From: Robbsia andropogonis
GTDB taxonomy: Bacteria > Pseudomonadota > Gammaproteobacteria > Burkholderiales > Burkholderiaceae
Direction: 5' to 3'
Length of the DNA stretch: 38,083 bases
Assembly: GCF_000970345.1 (NCBI RefSeq)
Contig: NZ_LAQU01000039.1
Location: 1-38,083 of the forward strand
Below the pieces are notes generated by a model that was given only the letters and a program-made list of their open reading frames with translations, did not search any database and was not told the origin of the DNA. Positions 1 through 7,136 of this stretch are shown piece after piece (position 1 is the stretch's first letter; every line of letters starts with the position of its first letter). The position numbers and the translations under genes were made by a program.

Positions 1-27
1 CGTGTTCGACTCACGGGAGGCCCACCA
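1..27 (+). tRNA. 3' end of a tRNA gene (left attachment site)
   Basis: The first bases form a T-arm (CGTG, loop TTCGACT, CACG), then a seven-base acceptor strand GAGGCCC, discriminator A and encoded CCA at 25-27. The 5' part lies outside the window, so the anticodon and amino acid cannot be read. A tyrosine recombinase gene ends 48 bases further in and is transcribed toward this tRNA, the usual arrangement when a prophage has integrated into a tRNA 3' end. This is therefore the likely attL, with the crossover somewhere in or just after the T-arm/acceptor segment. Confidence 0.8.
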
Positions 28-74
28 AAATTACTTTACTTCTATCAATTACTTATGCGGGTTTGTCTGGTTTT

Positions 75-1067
75 TCAGGCAACCCGCTTTTTGTTTTGCT
101 GGGGAACCTTTTGCCCAATCTTGGCAATCGCGTCTCGAAGCGATTCTGTGGCCAAGTGCGCATACCGCTGCGTGCTGACCGCCGACCGATGCCCAAGCAC
201 CGCACCCACCGTGTATAGATCCACCCCCTGATTGATCATCGCGCTGGCAGCGCTGTGGCGCAAATCATGAAAATGCAGCCATTCCATATTCACGGCCTTT
301 CGGGCATTCCGAAAATGTCGCGATATCGTGCTTTGGTCCGGCAGCGGCATGCGGGCGGCGATCATGAGGCTTGGATGGATCGGGATATGGCGTGGCTTGC
401 CATTTTTGGTATCGGACAGCACGAACATGCCATCGACGCGTTCGGCCCGGATTATCTCGCTCATGCGCATGCCGCTGTAGAACGCAATCCGGATCGCTGC
501 GCGCGTCTCCCTGTGATGCGTGGCGCGGCACAACAATACCATCTCTCGGCGGTCGATTGAGTGCTGCCGTTCATTGCGGACCACCGGCGAGATTACGCGC
601 TCTGCGGGATCATGCTTCCCCATGCCGTGGAATTTCCATCCGTACCGGCAAGCGGCGGTGAGGTATCGGATGCGGTTGCGCAGGGTCGCCGGAGAGATTG
701 GATCGCCGTTTTCCTTCGCTGCCTTGGCCGAGTATTCCTTGCAGACATCAGGGAGGGAGGTGAGCGGCTTGCCGCGATATGCCCAAAACATGATGGCCAG
801 TTCGTTCTCGATGTTCCCGCCAGACTTCAGTTCTGGCACCCTATGCTTCAGATAGACCTTAACCGCGTCCTCGATGGAATGCTCCGGGCGCTCGACCCCT
901 GTTCCGAGCGAGTAGAGTCTGTCCGATTCTTGGCGGTCGTAGGCGTCAGCCTTGGTTCTATTCCACGTTTTCGGAAGAAACTTTCGAGCCCGGATGCGCT
1001 GTCCATTAATGCGACGGTCGAATTCGAAGACGAAACAGCCGCGCGCTTTATCTCGGTAGATCGGCAT
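75..1067 (-). CDS. int: Tyrosine recombinase (phage integrase)
   Basis: A 330-residue site-specific recombinase that would integrate and excise the prophage at the adjacent tRNA. The catalytic set is visible: Arg201 (SGMRMSE), Lys in the TKNGK beta-hairpin near 222-224, His267 and Arg270 (HDLRH), His293 (LGHRS) and the nucleophile Tyr302 (TQRYAH). The N-terminal 65-170 residues match a core-binding SAM-like domain; residues 1-30 look like the arm-binding start seen in P4/lambda-type integrases. I chose the ATG giving MPIYRD because it matches how such proteins usually start; an upstream in-frame ATG at 1130 would add 21 residues. Neither has a convincing ribosome-binding site. The gene is last in the leftward operon and overlaps the excisionase frame heavily. 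Confidence 0.93.
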   Translation of the reverse strand: MPIYRDKARGCFVFEFDRRINGQRIRARKFLPKTWNRTKADAYDRQESDRLYSLGTGVERPEHSIEDAVKVYLKHRVPELKSGGNIENELAIMFWAYRGKPLTSLPDVCKEYSAKAAKENGDPISPATLRNRIRYLTAACRYGWKFHGMGKHDPAERVISPVVRNERQHSIDRREMVLLCRATHHRETRAAIRIAFYSGMRMSEIIRAERVDGMFVLSDTKNGKPRHIPIHPSLMIAARMPLPDQSTISRHFRNARKAVNMEWLHFHDLRHSAASAMINQGVDLYTVGAVLGHRSAVSTQRYAHLATESLRDAIAKIGQKVPQQNKKRVA

Positions 1068-1222
1068 TGTTGTAAATATTCTTGGATGTCCGAGGGTTCG
1101 AACGTGATTCGCTTGCCGATCCGATAGCATGGTATTGGGCCATTGGGCGCGGCAAGGTCGTAAATGTGGCGAGATGATACGCCTAGTTCTTTGGCCGCCT
1201 GGGCAGCATTAAGCTTGCTCAT
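848..1222 (-). CDS. xis: Excisionase-like small DNA-binding protein
   Basis: The first ~55 residues are a MerR/excisionase-type winged helix: an HTH (AAKELGVSSRHIYDLA), a GPIPCYRIGKR wing and a closing helix (SDIQEYLQQ). Such proteins bind and bend attachment-site DNA to direct excision. The start has a strong SD (GGAGGGGGATGGG) and overlaps the previous stop as ATGA. The frame stays open to 124 residues, but beyond about residue 60 it turns Ser/Arg-rich and lies inside the integrase coding sequence; that tail looks like shadow translation of int, or a genuine long overlap. Its place just upstream of int in the same operon supports the role. Confidence 0.75.
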   Translation of the reverse strand: MSKLNAAQAAKELGVSSRHIYDLAAPNGPIPCYRIGKRITFEPSDIQEYLQQCRSTEIKRAAVSSSNSTVALMDSASGLESFFRKRGIEPRLTPTTAKNRTDSTRSEQGSSARSIPSRTRLRSI

Positions 1223-1542
1223 CCCATCCCCCTCCCAATCTCAGCAGCGGCCATGACGATTGCGCGGCGGGTTGCGGCGGTTGGGTCATCTTCATGGTGT
1301 TTAACAGAAAAGACGCCTTCGGTACCCACGAAAACTATCGTGTCGCTGTATTTTGCGTTAACCCCTACGTTTAGTCTAAGCTCCACCATCAACCGAAACG
1401 CATCGCCGTCATCTTCGAGTGGGTTCCAGTATTCACTCCCAATTACCTCCCAAAGCTTTTCAGACCAAATCCCATCCTGCCACCTCGCATCATCCAGACC
1501 CGCCGCCTTCGCAGCCAGTTCAAGCAGTTCTCGGTCTGTCAT
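1219..1542 (-). CDS. Phage hypothetical protein, 107 aa
   Basis: An acidic 107-residue cytoplasmic protein starting MTDRELLELAAKAAG with two sequence blocks, WNPLEDDGDAFRLMVELRL near the middle and a C-terminal DPTAATRRAIVMAAAEIGR helix. This block pattern is common in uncharacterised proteins of beta-proteobacterial prophages and I know no function for it. The ATG at 1542 is preferred over an upstream in-frame one because it overlaps the stop of the upstream gene (ATGA) and follows AAAGGACC. It sits between a membrane miniprotein and the excisionase in the leftward early operon. Confidence 0.7.
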   Translation of the reverse strand: MTDRELLELAAKAAGLDDARWQDGIWSEKLWEVIGSEYWNPLEDDGDAFRLMVELRLNVGVNAKYSDTIVFVGTEGVFSVKHHEDDPTAATRRAIVMAAAEIGRGMG

Positions 1543-1697
1543 TTTTGGTCCTTTGGCGCGCACGTATAGACTTTCGAGCCGCTGTAGAATGCACCAATGC
1601 GTTCACAGGATGTGGCATCTGAGCCAACGCCACACGCCCATCCGCCTGAGAAGAAGGCCAATATGCACACAATAAGCACCACTATTTCCCATTCCAT
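1539..1697 (-). CDS. Small membrane protein, 52 aa
   Basis: Begins MEWEIVVLIVCILAFFSGG: a single hydrophobic helix from about residue 4 to 22, then a short Cys-containing tail (three Cys) likely outside the cytoplasm or periplasmic. The start is fixed by a good SD (GGAGGCGAAATA) and a TAATG overlap with the upstream stop. No family recognised. A longer in-frame reading upstream lacks an SD and would bury the hydrophobic segment, so it was not used. Confidence 0.65.
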   Translation of the reverse strand: MEWEIVVLIVCILAFFSGGWACGVGSDATSCERIGAFYSGSKVYTCAPKDQK

Positions 1698-1897
1698 TAT
1701 TTCGCCTCCTCCGTCAGCCCGCGCCATTTGTCCCAATAAAATATGCCAAAAGAAGAACGGCCGCACGTCTCACTAAGCGTCCAGCTATGGCCGTTCCACC
1801 ACCTTGCAACGATGTGCGAAGTGGGAAGTAGCCTGCACTCATACCAGCCCACGCGCACAGGCTTTTCACTCGCCGGGAACCATTTAGTCTTTCTCAT
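1697..1897 (-). CDS. Phage hypothetical protein, Trp-rich, 66 aa
   Basis: A compact 66-residue protein with a WFPASEKPVRVGWYECR start followed by WWNGHSW and YWDKWRGL. The spacing of aromatic residues resembles the small WxP..PVRxGxYE proteins frequent in Burkholderia prophages, related in look to DUF551-type proteins; the function is unknown. The start follows GAGGTGGTC and overlaps the preceding stop as ATGA; its own stop overlaps the next start as TAATG. Coupling at both ends argues that it is a true gene. Confidence 0.65.
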   Translation of the reverse strand: MRKTKWFPASEKPVRVGWYECRLLPTSHIVARWWNGHSWTLSETCGRSSFGIFYWDKWRGLTEEAK

Positions 1898-2034
1898 GAC
1901 CACCTCGACAGTTGGCGGCGAAAAACCCTGCACTGCTTCGGCCAGGCAACCAGCCGGTTATAGGCGTCATGAGCCTCTTTCCGCGAAGCGTTATTTATCC
2001 GCTGATACTCATGAATCCATTGATACCAGTTCAT
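1894..2034 (-). CDS. Unrecognised 46-aa phage miniprotein
   Basis: A 46-residue ORF starting MNWYQWIHEYQRINN and ending RQLSRWS. It exactly fills the space between two genes, with ATGA overlaps at both its start and its stop, and has one of the best SDs of the operon (GGAGGGGGAGAA). It is hydrophilic, aromatic at the N-terminus, and probably mostly helical. No homology recognised. Confidence 0.6.
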   Translation of the reverse strand: MNWYQWIHEYQRINNASRKEAHDAYNRLVAWPKQCRVFRRQLSRWS

Positions 2035-2426
2035 TTCTCCCCCTCCGGCTCAAACCCCGGCCTGTAGATCGTGCAGGATTCCATGTTGCCGCGTTTGTAG
2101 GAAGCGAAAATAGCTGCCGAAAATATTAGTCTCCCGTACTTATCATAAATCCCTGCACACTCCCATCCTTCCATTCGGTACAGGCGCGTGCATTGTTCAC
2201 CCAAATGCGACCAATCAATCGAGTCCGAGATTTCTGGTTCGGGGGCGAGGCGATAATAGTGTTCTAGAGTTACATTGAACCTGTGACCTACCATTGCCGG
2301 AATCCAGCCTACGCCGGGCCATGCCGTTTCCCACCGCTTCCCATCCACCAACACATCAATCTTAAACTCCCGCTGTTGCTCCGGGCTCCACTCGCCAAAT
2401 GGCTTATCCTCTGGATACTTGCTCAT
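2031..2426 (-). CDS. Phage hypothetical protein, 131 aa
   Basis: A soluble 131-residue protein (MSKYPEDKPFGEWSPEQQ...). The C-terminal half (ESCTIYRPGFEPEGEK) ends with codons that also supply the SD of the next gene. No domain recognised; the composition is that of small phage early proteins. Start supported by GGAG eight bases upstream and an ATGA overlap with the coiled-coil gene before it. Confidence 0.65.
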   Translation of the reverse strand: MSKYPEDKPFGEWSPEQQREFKIDVLVDGKRWETAWPGVGWIPAMVGHRFNVTLEHYYRLAPEPEISDSIDWSHLGEQCTRLYRMEGWECAGIYDKYGRLIFSAAIFASYKRGNMESCTIYRPGFEPEGEK

Positions 2427-2599
2427 TGTTTTTGCTCCAGTTTGCTTACGGTATCCCTAAGCATTTTGTTCTCGGCCTTTAACCGAATTATCTCCCCCGC
2501 CATTTCGAAAGTATTTCTAATGATGTCCATAGAATCTTGGTAGTTCTTGGCTTGTTGGACGATTTTCTCCCTGCGCAGCGCTTCGTATTTGTCGGTCAT
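2423..2599 (-). CDS. Short coiled-coil protein, 58 aa
   Basis: Starts MTDKYEALRREKIVQQ. The second half has leucine/isoleucine heptads (IIRLKAENKMLRDTVSKLEQ), a probable coiled coil for self- or partner-association. Strong SD (AAGGAGCAATC) and ATGA overlap with the upstream gene fix the start; a longer reading frame upstream is inside the previous gene and was discarded. A similar KxENKxLRxTVSxxLE segment ends the protein encoded at 3057-3323, hinting that the two C-termini share ancestry or partner. Confidence 0.65.
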   Translation of the reverse strand: MTDKYEALRREKIVQQAKNYQDSMDIIRNTFEMAGEIIRLKAENKMLRDTVSKLEQKQ

Positions 2600-3060
2600 G
2601 ATTGCTCCTTCGGCGCGCGCGGCAGTGGCATCCAGTGCGTGGGGGTTACAAGCCACACATTCGGCGGCTCATCTGCGTTTACTGGTGTTTCATACCATCC
2701 TGGGGCAGCGTCTTCCGGGTATTCCCAGTAGTCGTCTATTTCCTCTTGGCTGTAATAGCGCCCGCGCACAGTGCGCCAATTTCCTAAGTCGTTCCGGTAT
2801 CCAAGTAACCTAGCAATGGTATCTTTTGGTGCCGTTTCGATCGGTTGCCATTTAGGAATCTGCTCGGCGAGTGCGTCGCGCTCTTGTTCAGCAGTAGCGC
2901 AGGCAATAGCGACTTCGTGAAGCCGTGAATTTGCTGATTTGAGTTCGGCGGCGATTGCGTCGCGTTCGTCTTCCATAGCGGCATAGTCCTCGTAACTGAC
3001 CGACTTACCTGATGGGCCGTGCACCCTGGCGATAATGTCATCATATCTATCAACCATCAT
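2596..3060 (-). CDS. DUF551-like phage protein with coiled-coil N-terminus
   Basis: 154 residues in two parts: residues ~25-70 form an alanine/glutamate-rich coiled coil (ERDAIAAELKSANSRLHEVA), and the C-terminus carries the DUF551 signature (KWQPIETAPKDT, then VTPTHWMPLPRAP). DUF551 proteins are frequent in phage early regions; their role is unknown. Two adjacent ATGs are possible; AAGGAGGC lies immediately upstream and favours the second (3057) on spacing. The start overlaps the stop of the preceding gene. Confidence 0.72.
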   Translation of the reverse strand: MMVDRYDDIIARVHGPSGKSVSYEDYAAMEDERDAIAAELKSANSRLHEVAIACATAEQERDALAEQIPKWQPIETAPKDTIARLLGYRNDLGNWRTVRGRYYSQEEIDDYWEYPEDAAPGWYETPVNADEPPNVWLVTPTHWMPLPRAPKEQS

Positions 3061-3323
3061 GCCTCCTTCTCTTCAAGAAACTGGCTAACCGTTTCACGGA
3101 GAGTTTTGTTTTCGCGTTTCGCTTGAGCAACAAAACCTTCGGCAATGATCTTGGTCCGCTCCTTTGGAGATGGCTGCATAATCCATCCTCTCGCCCAGGC
3201 GCATTGCGCCCAAAAGGGCCAGACGCGGCGCTCGATTCTCCCCGAATTAAGCGGCAACCCTTGCGACGAAGCGCGACGACCCAATGCTTCAAAATACCGT
3301 TTTCCAGATAGCGGTCGTTTCAT
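3057..3323 (-). CDS. Phage protein, possible Rmf/CrpP-type fold plus coiled coil, 88 aa
   Basis: Residues 5-50 contain GKRYFEALGRRASSQGLP, a gap, then WAQCAWARGW. An N-terminal helix with G..A...G followed by a W..GW motif recalls the small ribosome-modulation-factor/CrpP-like proteins of phages, but the central NPY is missing, so this is only a suggestion. The C-terminus (KRENKTLRETVSQFLEEKEA) is a probable coiled coil. Start chosen at 3323 for its SD (AGGAGGCGTGAC); an upstream in-frame ATG lies deep in the preceding gene. Confidence 0.6.
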   Translation of the reverse strand: MKRPLSGKRYFEALGRRASSQGLPLNSGRIERRVWPFWAQCAWARGWIMQPSPKERTKIIAEGFVAQAKRENKTLRETVSQFLEEKEA

Positions 3324-3324
3324 G

Positions 3325-3657
3325 TCACGCCTCCTGTGCCGCAGAGCGGACCTGATTTCTTGGTTCCTTCCATTCGATGGCCGTTGTAGGATCACCAAGA
3401 GAGCCAGTGATTTCACGGCGGCGAACCATGCGGCCGGTTTGGCGCCAAGTGATCTCGACTGCTCCTGCAGCGACAGCTAGGGCGCGCTTGTTCAGAGCGA
3501 TGTCATAGTGCGATTTCGCCGTTCCGGGTTTCTGGTGCCATTTCCGCGCGACCCCAATTCGATCTGCCATGGCGTGCAGTTCGTCGTCGGTGTCGGCGAT
3601 CATGTGGCACATTTTCATGCGTCCGTATCCGGCCTGCATATCGTCTACATAGACCAT
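3325..3657 (-). CDS. DUF4031 family protein
   Basis: 110 residues beginning MVYVDDMQAGYGRMKMCHMI and continuing with ADTDDELHAMADRIGVARKW and HYDIALNKRALAV. These blocks are the hallmark of DUF4031, a small domain common in phage and actinobacterial genomes with no established function. The ATG at 3657 is preferred over the GTG one codon earlier on spacing from AAGGAGGC; it overlaps the previous stop as TGATG. Confidence 0.82.
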   Translation of the reverse strand: MVYVDDMQAGYGRMKMCHMIADTDDELHAMADRIGVARKWHQKPGTAKSHYDIALNKRALAVAAGAVEITWRQTGRMVRRREITGSLGDPTTAIEWKEPRNQVRSAAQEA

Positions 3658-4127
3658 CACGCCTCCTTCTTCGATTTGAGGGCGCGGATAGCATCGGCGG
3701 ATAACAATCGGCCACGGGTACGCTCAATTTCTTGTGCGACTTCCTCAAGCGCCTCATCGCGCACATCGGCGGCGCTCTGCGGAGCGGTGTAGAGCGGCGT
3801 ACCATCTTCCAACACTTGCAAGTCCATCAGCATCTTCGCATGTGCGTTTCCGCCGCTGGCTTTTACAACTGCGGGTTCAACCCTCTGCTGCTTGCATGAT
3901 CGGCAATACCCCTCTCCACCAGGGTCTACTTTTGATCCCCCGCATGTTTCGCATAAGACCTTCGCCTCGCTCTGCGCGGGCGCGGAGCTCGGTATGCGAT
4001 ATGGCGTAGAGATCGCATCTATCGCGACCTTCCTTGTAACCTGGGTTATACCGGTTTCCTCTGCCTCCAAGATCAAGGCCGCGATGATTTCTCGCAGTTT
4101 GTGTTCCCGCATAACATCGTTACTCAT
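3657..4127 (-). CDS. Zinc-ribbon phage protein, 156 aa
   Basis: Central CETCGGSK and YCRSCKQ pairs (two CxxC knuckles ~15 residues apart) form a probable zinc ribbon near residues 60-80. The N-terminal 45 residues are helical (MSNDVMREHKLREIIAAL), the C-terminal half includes DGTPLYTAPQ, a block seen in many phage early proteins, and a final helix. Function unknown; nucleic-acid binding is possible. Start fixed by AGGGGGATTGTC; eight-base overlap with the upstream gene. Confidence 0.7.
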   Translation of the reverse strand: MSNDVMREHKLREIIAALILEAEETGITQVTRKVAIDAISTPYRIPSSAPAQSEAKVLCETCGGSKVDPGGEGYCRSCKQQRVEPAVVKASGGNAHAKMLMDLQVLEDGTPLYTAPQSAADVRDEALEEVAQEIERTRGRLLSADAIRALKSKKEA

Positions 4128-4440
4128 GACAATCCCCCTTGTTCGCGGCGGAGATAGCGAAGTCGATGGACACATTCCATTCCGATTCAGTCATGTTGCG
4201 GCGTCCTTTCCTGACGTCCTCTGGCACAGCGATTAACATTGCTTCAGAAAAATCAGCGTTATTAGATACGGATGCAATTCGCAAACCCCTGCATCGCTCC
4301 GCATCCGCTTTCAACGCTTCCGCCTGCGCTTCCCCAAGCTCAATCGCTTCCGCAGCATTCAAAACAGCAGCGCGGTCTTTGATCGGTAGTGCGTTCATAT
4401 CGATCGCGCGCAGTGCTTCTGCTAGTTGTTTGTTGTTCAT
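4120..4440 (-). CDS. Phage hypothetical protein, 106 aa
   Basis: A mainly helical, alanine-rich 106-residue protein (MNNKQLAEALRAIDMNALP... AVLNAAEAIELGEAQAEAL). No domain recognised. It is translationally coupled (ATGA) to the recombination-associated gene upstream, whose last codons GAG GCA form its SD. Probably accessory to the early operon. Confidence 0.65.
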   Translation of the reverse strand: MNNKQLAEALRAIDMNALPIKDRAAVLNAAEAIELGEAQAEALKADAERCRGLRIASVSNNADFSEAMLIAVPEDVRKGRRNMTESEWNVSIDFAISAANKGDCHE

Positions 4441-5051
4441 GCTGCCTCCCCACCCGGAGGAAACGCGGCGTTGAGCGCTTCGACTTGCGCATCGCGGTCG
4501 CTCTTAGCCTTCTTGCGTGCTGGCGCTTTCTTTTCGTCGAACAGCGTCTCAGCGGTCTGCGGCGGTAGGATGCTAATTTCGATATCAGACATCAGAAGGT
4601 GATCGATTCGCCCCTGTTCCTTCTCGGTCGGATGGCAATTGATGTTGAACGTGACATTGACGCTGCCGCCTTCTTTCAAGGCGAAGACGAAGTCTTTGAT
4701 GTTGCAGTCTTCCAACTCGATCCATGATTGATCGTTGATGCCGGTGTGCAGGATCGTCGTGTAGCCGGTCAGCTGCTTGTCGTGCTTGATGTCTTGCCGG
4801 AACCACGGGAAGCGCAGCGCTGTGAGCCCGCCAAGGTCTTCGTTTTGGATGAGTTCGGCTTGCCCCTTCGCTTCGTCTCCGCTCTGGTAGAAAGCACCGC
4901 GCAATTGCGGGTCAAACTCGTTGAGAATCAGATTGCTGCGCGATGCTTCAATCTTGATCGTGCAGGCAGGCTTCGTCTTGTTCTTGCCGTTCATCTCGGC
5001 TCGCGGTTGAACAGACGTGATCTTCGCTTTGATTTGCTTGAGGGTCAGCAT
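4437..5051 (-). CDS. Recombination-locus protein of unknown function, 204 aa
   Basis: Starts MLTLKQIKAKITSVQPRAEM after CGGAGTATCCA. The body is beta-rich with a LTALRFPWFRQDI segment and a charged Lys-rich C-terminus (KKAPARKKAKSDRD) that could contact DNA. It directly follows the exonuclease and RecT genes in the operon, the place where many phages encode a single-strand-binding or annealing partner, but I recognise no such domain. Function by position only; no motif proves it. Confidence 0.65.
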   Translation of the reverse strand: MLTLKQIKAKITSVQPRAEMNGKNKTKPACTIKIEASRSNLILNEFDPQLRGAFYQSGDEAKGQAELIQNEDLGGLTALRFPWFRQDIKHDKQLTGYTTILHTGINDQSWIELEDCNIKDFVFALKEGGSVNVTFNINCHPTEKEQGRIDHLLMSDIEISILPPQTAETLFDEKKAPARKKAKSDRDAQVEALNAAFPPGGEAA

Positions 5052-5090
5052 TGGATACTCCGGAATATTTTTGGAATAATTTTCAGCGGT

Positions 5091-5858
5091 TTAGGCGGCT
5101 TGCTTGAGCAGTTCGGACTGATAGCCCGTGACGATCTTTTCGAAGGCGATCAGGTCTTGTTCGAGTGCGGCTATGTATTCTTCGTCGCGCTCGACGCGTC
5201 GCCAGTAAAGCTGCTTGCCGACAGACTCAAGTGCAGGGCAGTACAGCGCAAAGTGCCACCACTTCCGGTTAGTTATCCACATGCAACCTTGAATCTGGTC
5301 GATGTATTCGCTGATGTCCTTATTTAGGATCACCGTTCGGATAGTCTCGGGAGAGATCAGGCACTTGTATTCGCTACCACCGTCGTCATCGATCAGGCCA
5401 TCAGCACTGGCACCGAACAGGCCATCATCGGTAATGACAAATCCTGCTCGCTTTACAAATAGTCCAGTAGCAATCTCATGTTCCATGCGCGCGGTTGGCT
5501 CCAATTCATGCCCCCGACGCATGGCGTACGTCTCGAAGCCTTCATCCAGCGGGACGCCGCTGATACGCTCTACCGCCAAGCGGAAGGCATAATTCAGTGC
5601 CTTATCAGACGGATAGCCAACTGGTTCGCCTGCTATTGCACGCTGCACGCTCGCTGCTGATGGTTTAGTTTTGTAACCGGCAATCTTCATTGCCTCTGCC
5701 TCCGTCTTTCCTGCCTTGATCGCTTCGACGTATGCAGACTGCTTATCGTCCAGCAAACCCACCTTCTCACGTGCTACTTTGAACATCGATGCCGTGATGC
5801 ATCCAGCGCGTGCCTGATGCCACTCTGGCGACCCCTGATCGCATTCGATTATCTTCAT
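5091..5858 (-). CDS. YqaJ-family / lambda-Exo-like recombination nuclease
   Basis: 255 residues. Starts MKIIECDQGSPEWHQARAG, the classical Q-G-S-x-E-W-x-x-x-R opening of YqaJ viral recombinases. Residues 116-121 give GHELEP, and the PD-(D/E)xK catalytic core follows as Asp153 (SADG) and Glu163-Tyr-Lys165. It would degrade the 5' strand of double-stranded ends so that the RecT annealase encoded just upstream can load on the 3' strand. Start overlaps the recT stop as TGATG with GGGAGAGGACTG as SD; a longer upstream frame is inside recT and was rejected. Acts in the cytoplasm on linear or broken phage DNA. Confidence 0.92.
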   Translation of the reverse strand: MKIIECDQGSPEWHQARAGCITASMFKVAREKVGLLDDKQSAYVEAIKAGKTEAEAMKIAGYKTKPSAASVQRAIAGEPVGYPSDKALNYAFRLAVERISGVPLDEGFETYAMRRGHELEPTARMEHEIATGLFVKRAGFVITDDGLFGASADGLIDDDGGSEYKCLISPETIRTVILNKDISEYIDQIQGCMWITNRKWWHFALYCPALESVGKQLYWRRVERDEEYIAALEQDLIAFEKIVTGYQSELLKQAA

Positions 5859-6841
5859 CAGTCCTCTCCCTCGCGCCGCATCTTCTCTTCGAAATCGGCC
5901 TGAAATTCTGCTGCTTGATCGTCGGCCGGAGGCATGTCGACAGTGCGTGACTCGTCCTGCTTCAGGCGCTCGCCACGTTCGCCCACGACGCCCTTGAACG
6001 TGTCGTACGCACGCTGATCGCGGTAGGGTTTGATGATGGCAAGACCTTCCTGCCAAACTCGTGTGAGGGCATCGGCGGTCGTGCAGGCAGCGGCCTTGTT
6101 CGTCCATGCAGTCAGCACCTCGGACGGGCACACATCGATGACTTCGCCTTTGAAGTCGATGCCCGTGCCGCCTTCCGTATCCATGTGATGGATCGCGTTA
6201 TCAAGGCGCTCGGTCTTCGGCCAGGTCTTGTATGCGCGGCGGATGATCGTCTTCTTCGCCATCTCGTTGAAGTCGGTCGACCACGGGCCGTTGCCTTTCT
6301 TCCCGCTTTCGGAGCGCGCCTTGATTTTCATCACGTCGGCGATCGGCATCGTGTCCGTGAGATAGTCACCGGAATGCATCTTGACGACGACGTACACGCC
6401 AACCACGTTGCCGCGCTCGGTGCTGAACGGGTCATGATCATGGCGAGGCGGCTTGTCGAAGCCATTCAGCGAGAAACTGTCGTTCGCATAGACGACTTCA
6501 GCTTTACCCCACTGGATTGAGCCCGACGAAATAGCGATATCGAGCATGCCCATGTAGCTGATATCGAGGCAAATCTTCCCGCCGCGCGGCACGAGGTACG
6601 CTTGCTTGCGCGCCGGATTCAAACTGATGCCGATCGCTGACACGTTCTCGATTGCTGCGCGCATCGAAGCCGGGTCTTTCATCGCCGTGGAAAGCAGAAA
6701 ATCGTTGCCTTCCAGGATTTGCATCGCAAAGGCGGCTTCGCGTTCAAAGTTGATCGAGTTGTCGATGGTGACGCGCTCGAACTGTTCCCGCACGCCATAC
6801 ACGATGTTGCTGACGGCGACGATATTTGATTTGTTTGCCAT
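5858..6841 (-). CDS. recT: RecT-family single-strand annealing protein
   Basis: 327 residues starting MANKSNIVAVSNIVYGVREQFE. Family blocks are clear: SAIGISLNPARKQAYLVPR, CLDISYMGMLDIA, GPWSTDFNEMAKKTIIRRAYK. RecT/Bet proteins coat single strands and anneal complementary ones; here it pairs with the adjacent nuclease as a RecET/Red-like module. The acidic C-terminus (DDQAAEFQADFEEKMRREGED) resembles those that interact with host SSB or the nuclease. The start at 6841 lacks a strong SD; the upstream frame reaching 6886 reads into a small membrane gene and was rejected. Confidence 0.93.
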   Translation of the reverse strand: MANKSNIVAVSNIVYGVREQFERVTIDNSINFEREAAFAMQILEGNDFLLSTAMKDPASMRAAIENVSAIGISLNPARKQAYLVPRGGKICLDISYMGMLDIAISSGSIQWGKAEVVYANDSFSLNGFDKPPRHDHDPFSTERGNVVGVYVVVKMHSGDYLTDTMPIADVMKIKARSESGKKGNGPWSTDFNEMAKKTIIRRAYKTWPKTERLDNAIHHMDTEGGTGIDFKGEVIDVCPSEVLTAWTNKAAACTTADALTRVWQEGLAIIKPYRDQRAYDTFKGVVGERGERLKQDESRTVDMPPADDQAAEFQADFEEKMRREGED

Positions 6842-6848
6842 AGTGATT

Positions 6849-6980
6849 TCAAAGATGCGCCGGATGCACGGCATTAAGGATTGCAAGGGCCAGCAGCATT
6901 ACCACCGCGCCCGCCACAAACGAGCCCCAGTGGATGCGGCGGCGCGGGGCAGTGCGCTCTATTTCGTAGTTGGGGGTCAT
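6849..6980 (-). CDS. Single-pass membrane miniprotein, 43 aa
   Basis: Starts MTPNYEIERTAPRRRIHW. A basic stretch (RRR) precedes one hydrophobic helix, residues ~19-37 (SFVAGAVVMLLALAILNAV), so the N-terminus should stay in the cytoplasm. Coupled by an ATGA overlap to the zinc-ribbon gene and ends seven bases before recT. Phage early regions often carry such miniproteins (Kil- or superinfection-type in other phages), but nothing here identifies the role. Confidence 0.55.
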   Translation of the reverse strand: MTPNYEIERTAPRRRIHWGSFVAGAVVMLLALAILNAVHPAHL

Positions 6981-7135
6981 TCGTCAGCCTCGTCGTCTTG
7001 CTCATCATCCTCAGGCACCTCGCCGCGCTGACAATTCGTGCCTCCGCAGTGCGGGCACTCGGTGTGCGTGAGATTCGATATCGAACCCATCCAATGAATT
7101 CCGGTCTGTCCGCACCGGTCGCAGATCATGGTCAT
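6977..7135 (-). CDS. Small zinc-ribbon protein, 52 aa
   Basis: MTMICDRCGQTGIHWMG followed by CPHCGGTNCQ: CxxC and CxxC knuckles make a complete zinc ribbon, followed by a strongly acidic tail (EDDEQDDEADE). Likely a nucleic-acid- or protein-binding adaptor; the function is unknown. The ATG at 7135 has GGTGAG upstream; a GTG 30 bases earlier gives a longer product that would overlap a 10-codon ORF. Confidence 0.65.
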   Translation of the reverse strand: MTMICDRCGQTGIHWMGSISNLTHTECPHCGGTNCQRGEVPEDDEQDDEADE

Positions 7136-7136
7136 G

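Noticed and set aside
3057-3323. Firm assignment of this gene to the Rmf/CrpP family
   Set aside because: W..GW and G..A are present but the NPY centre is missing; kept only as a weak suggestion.
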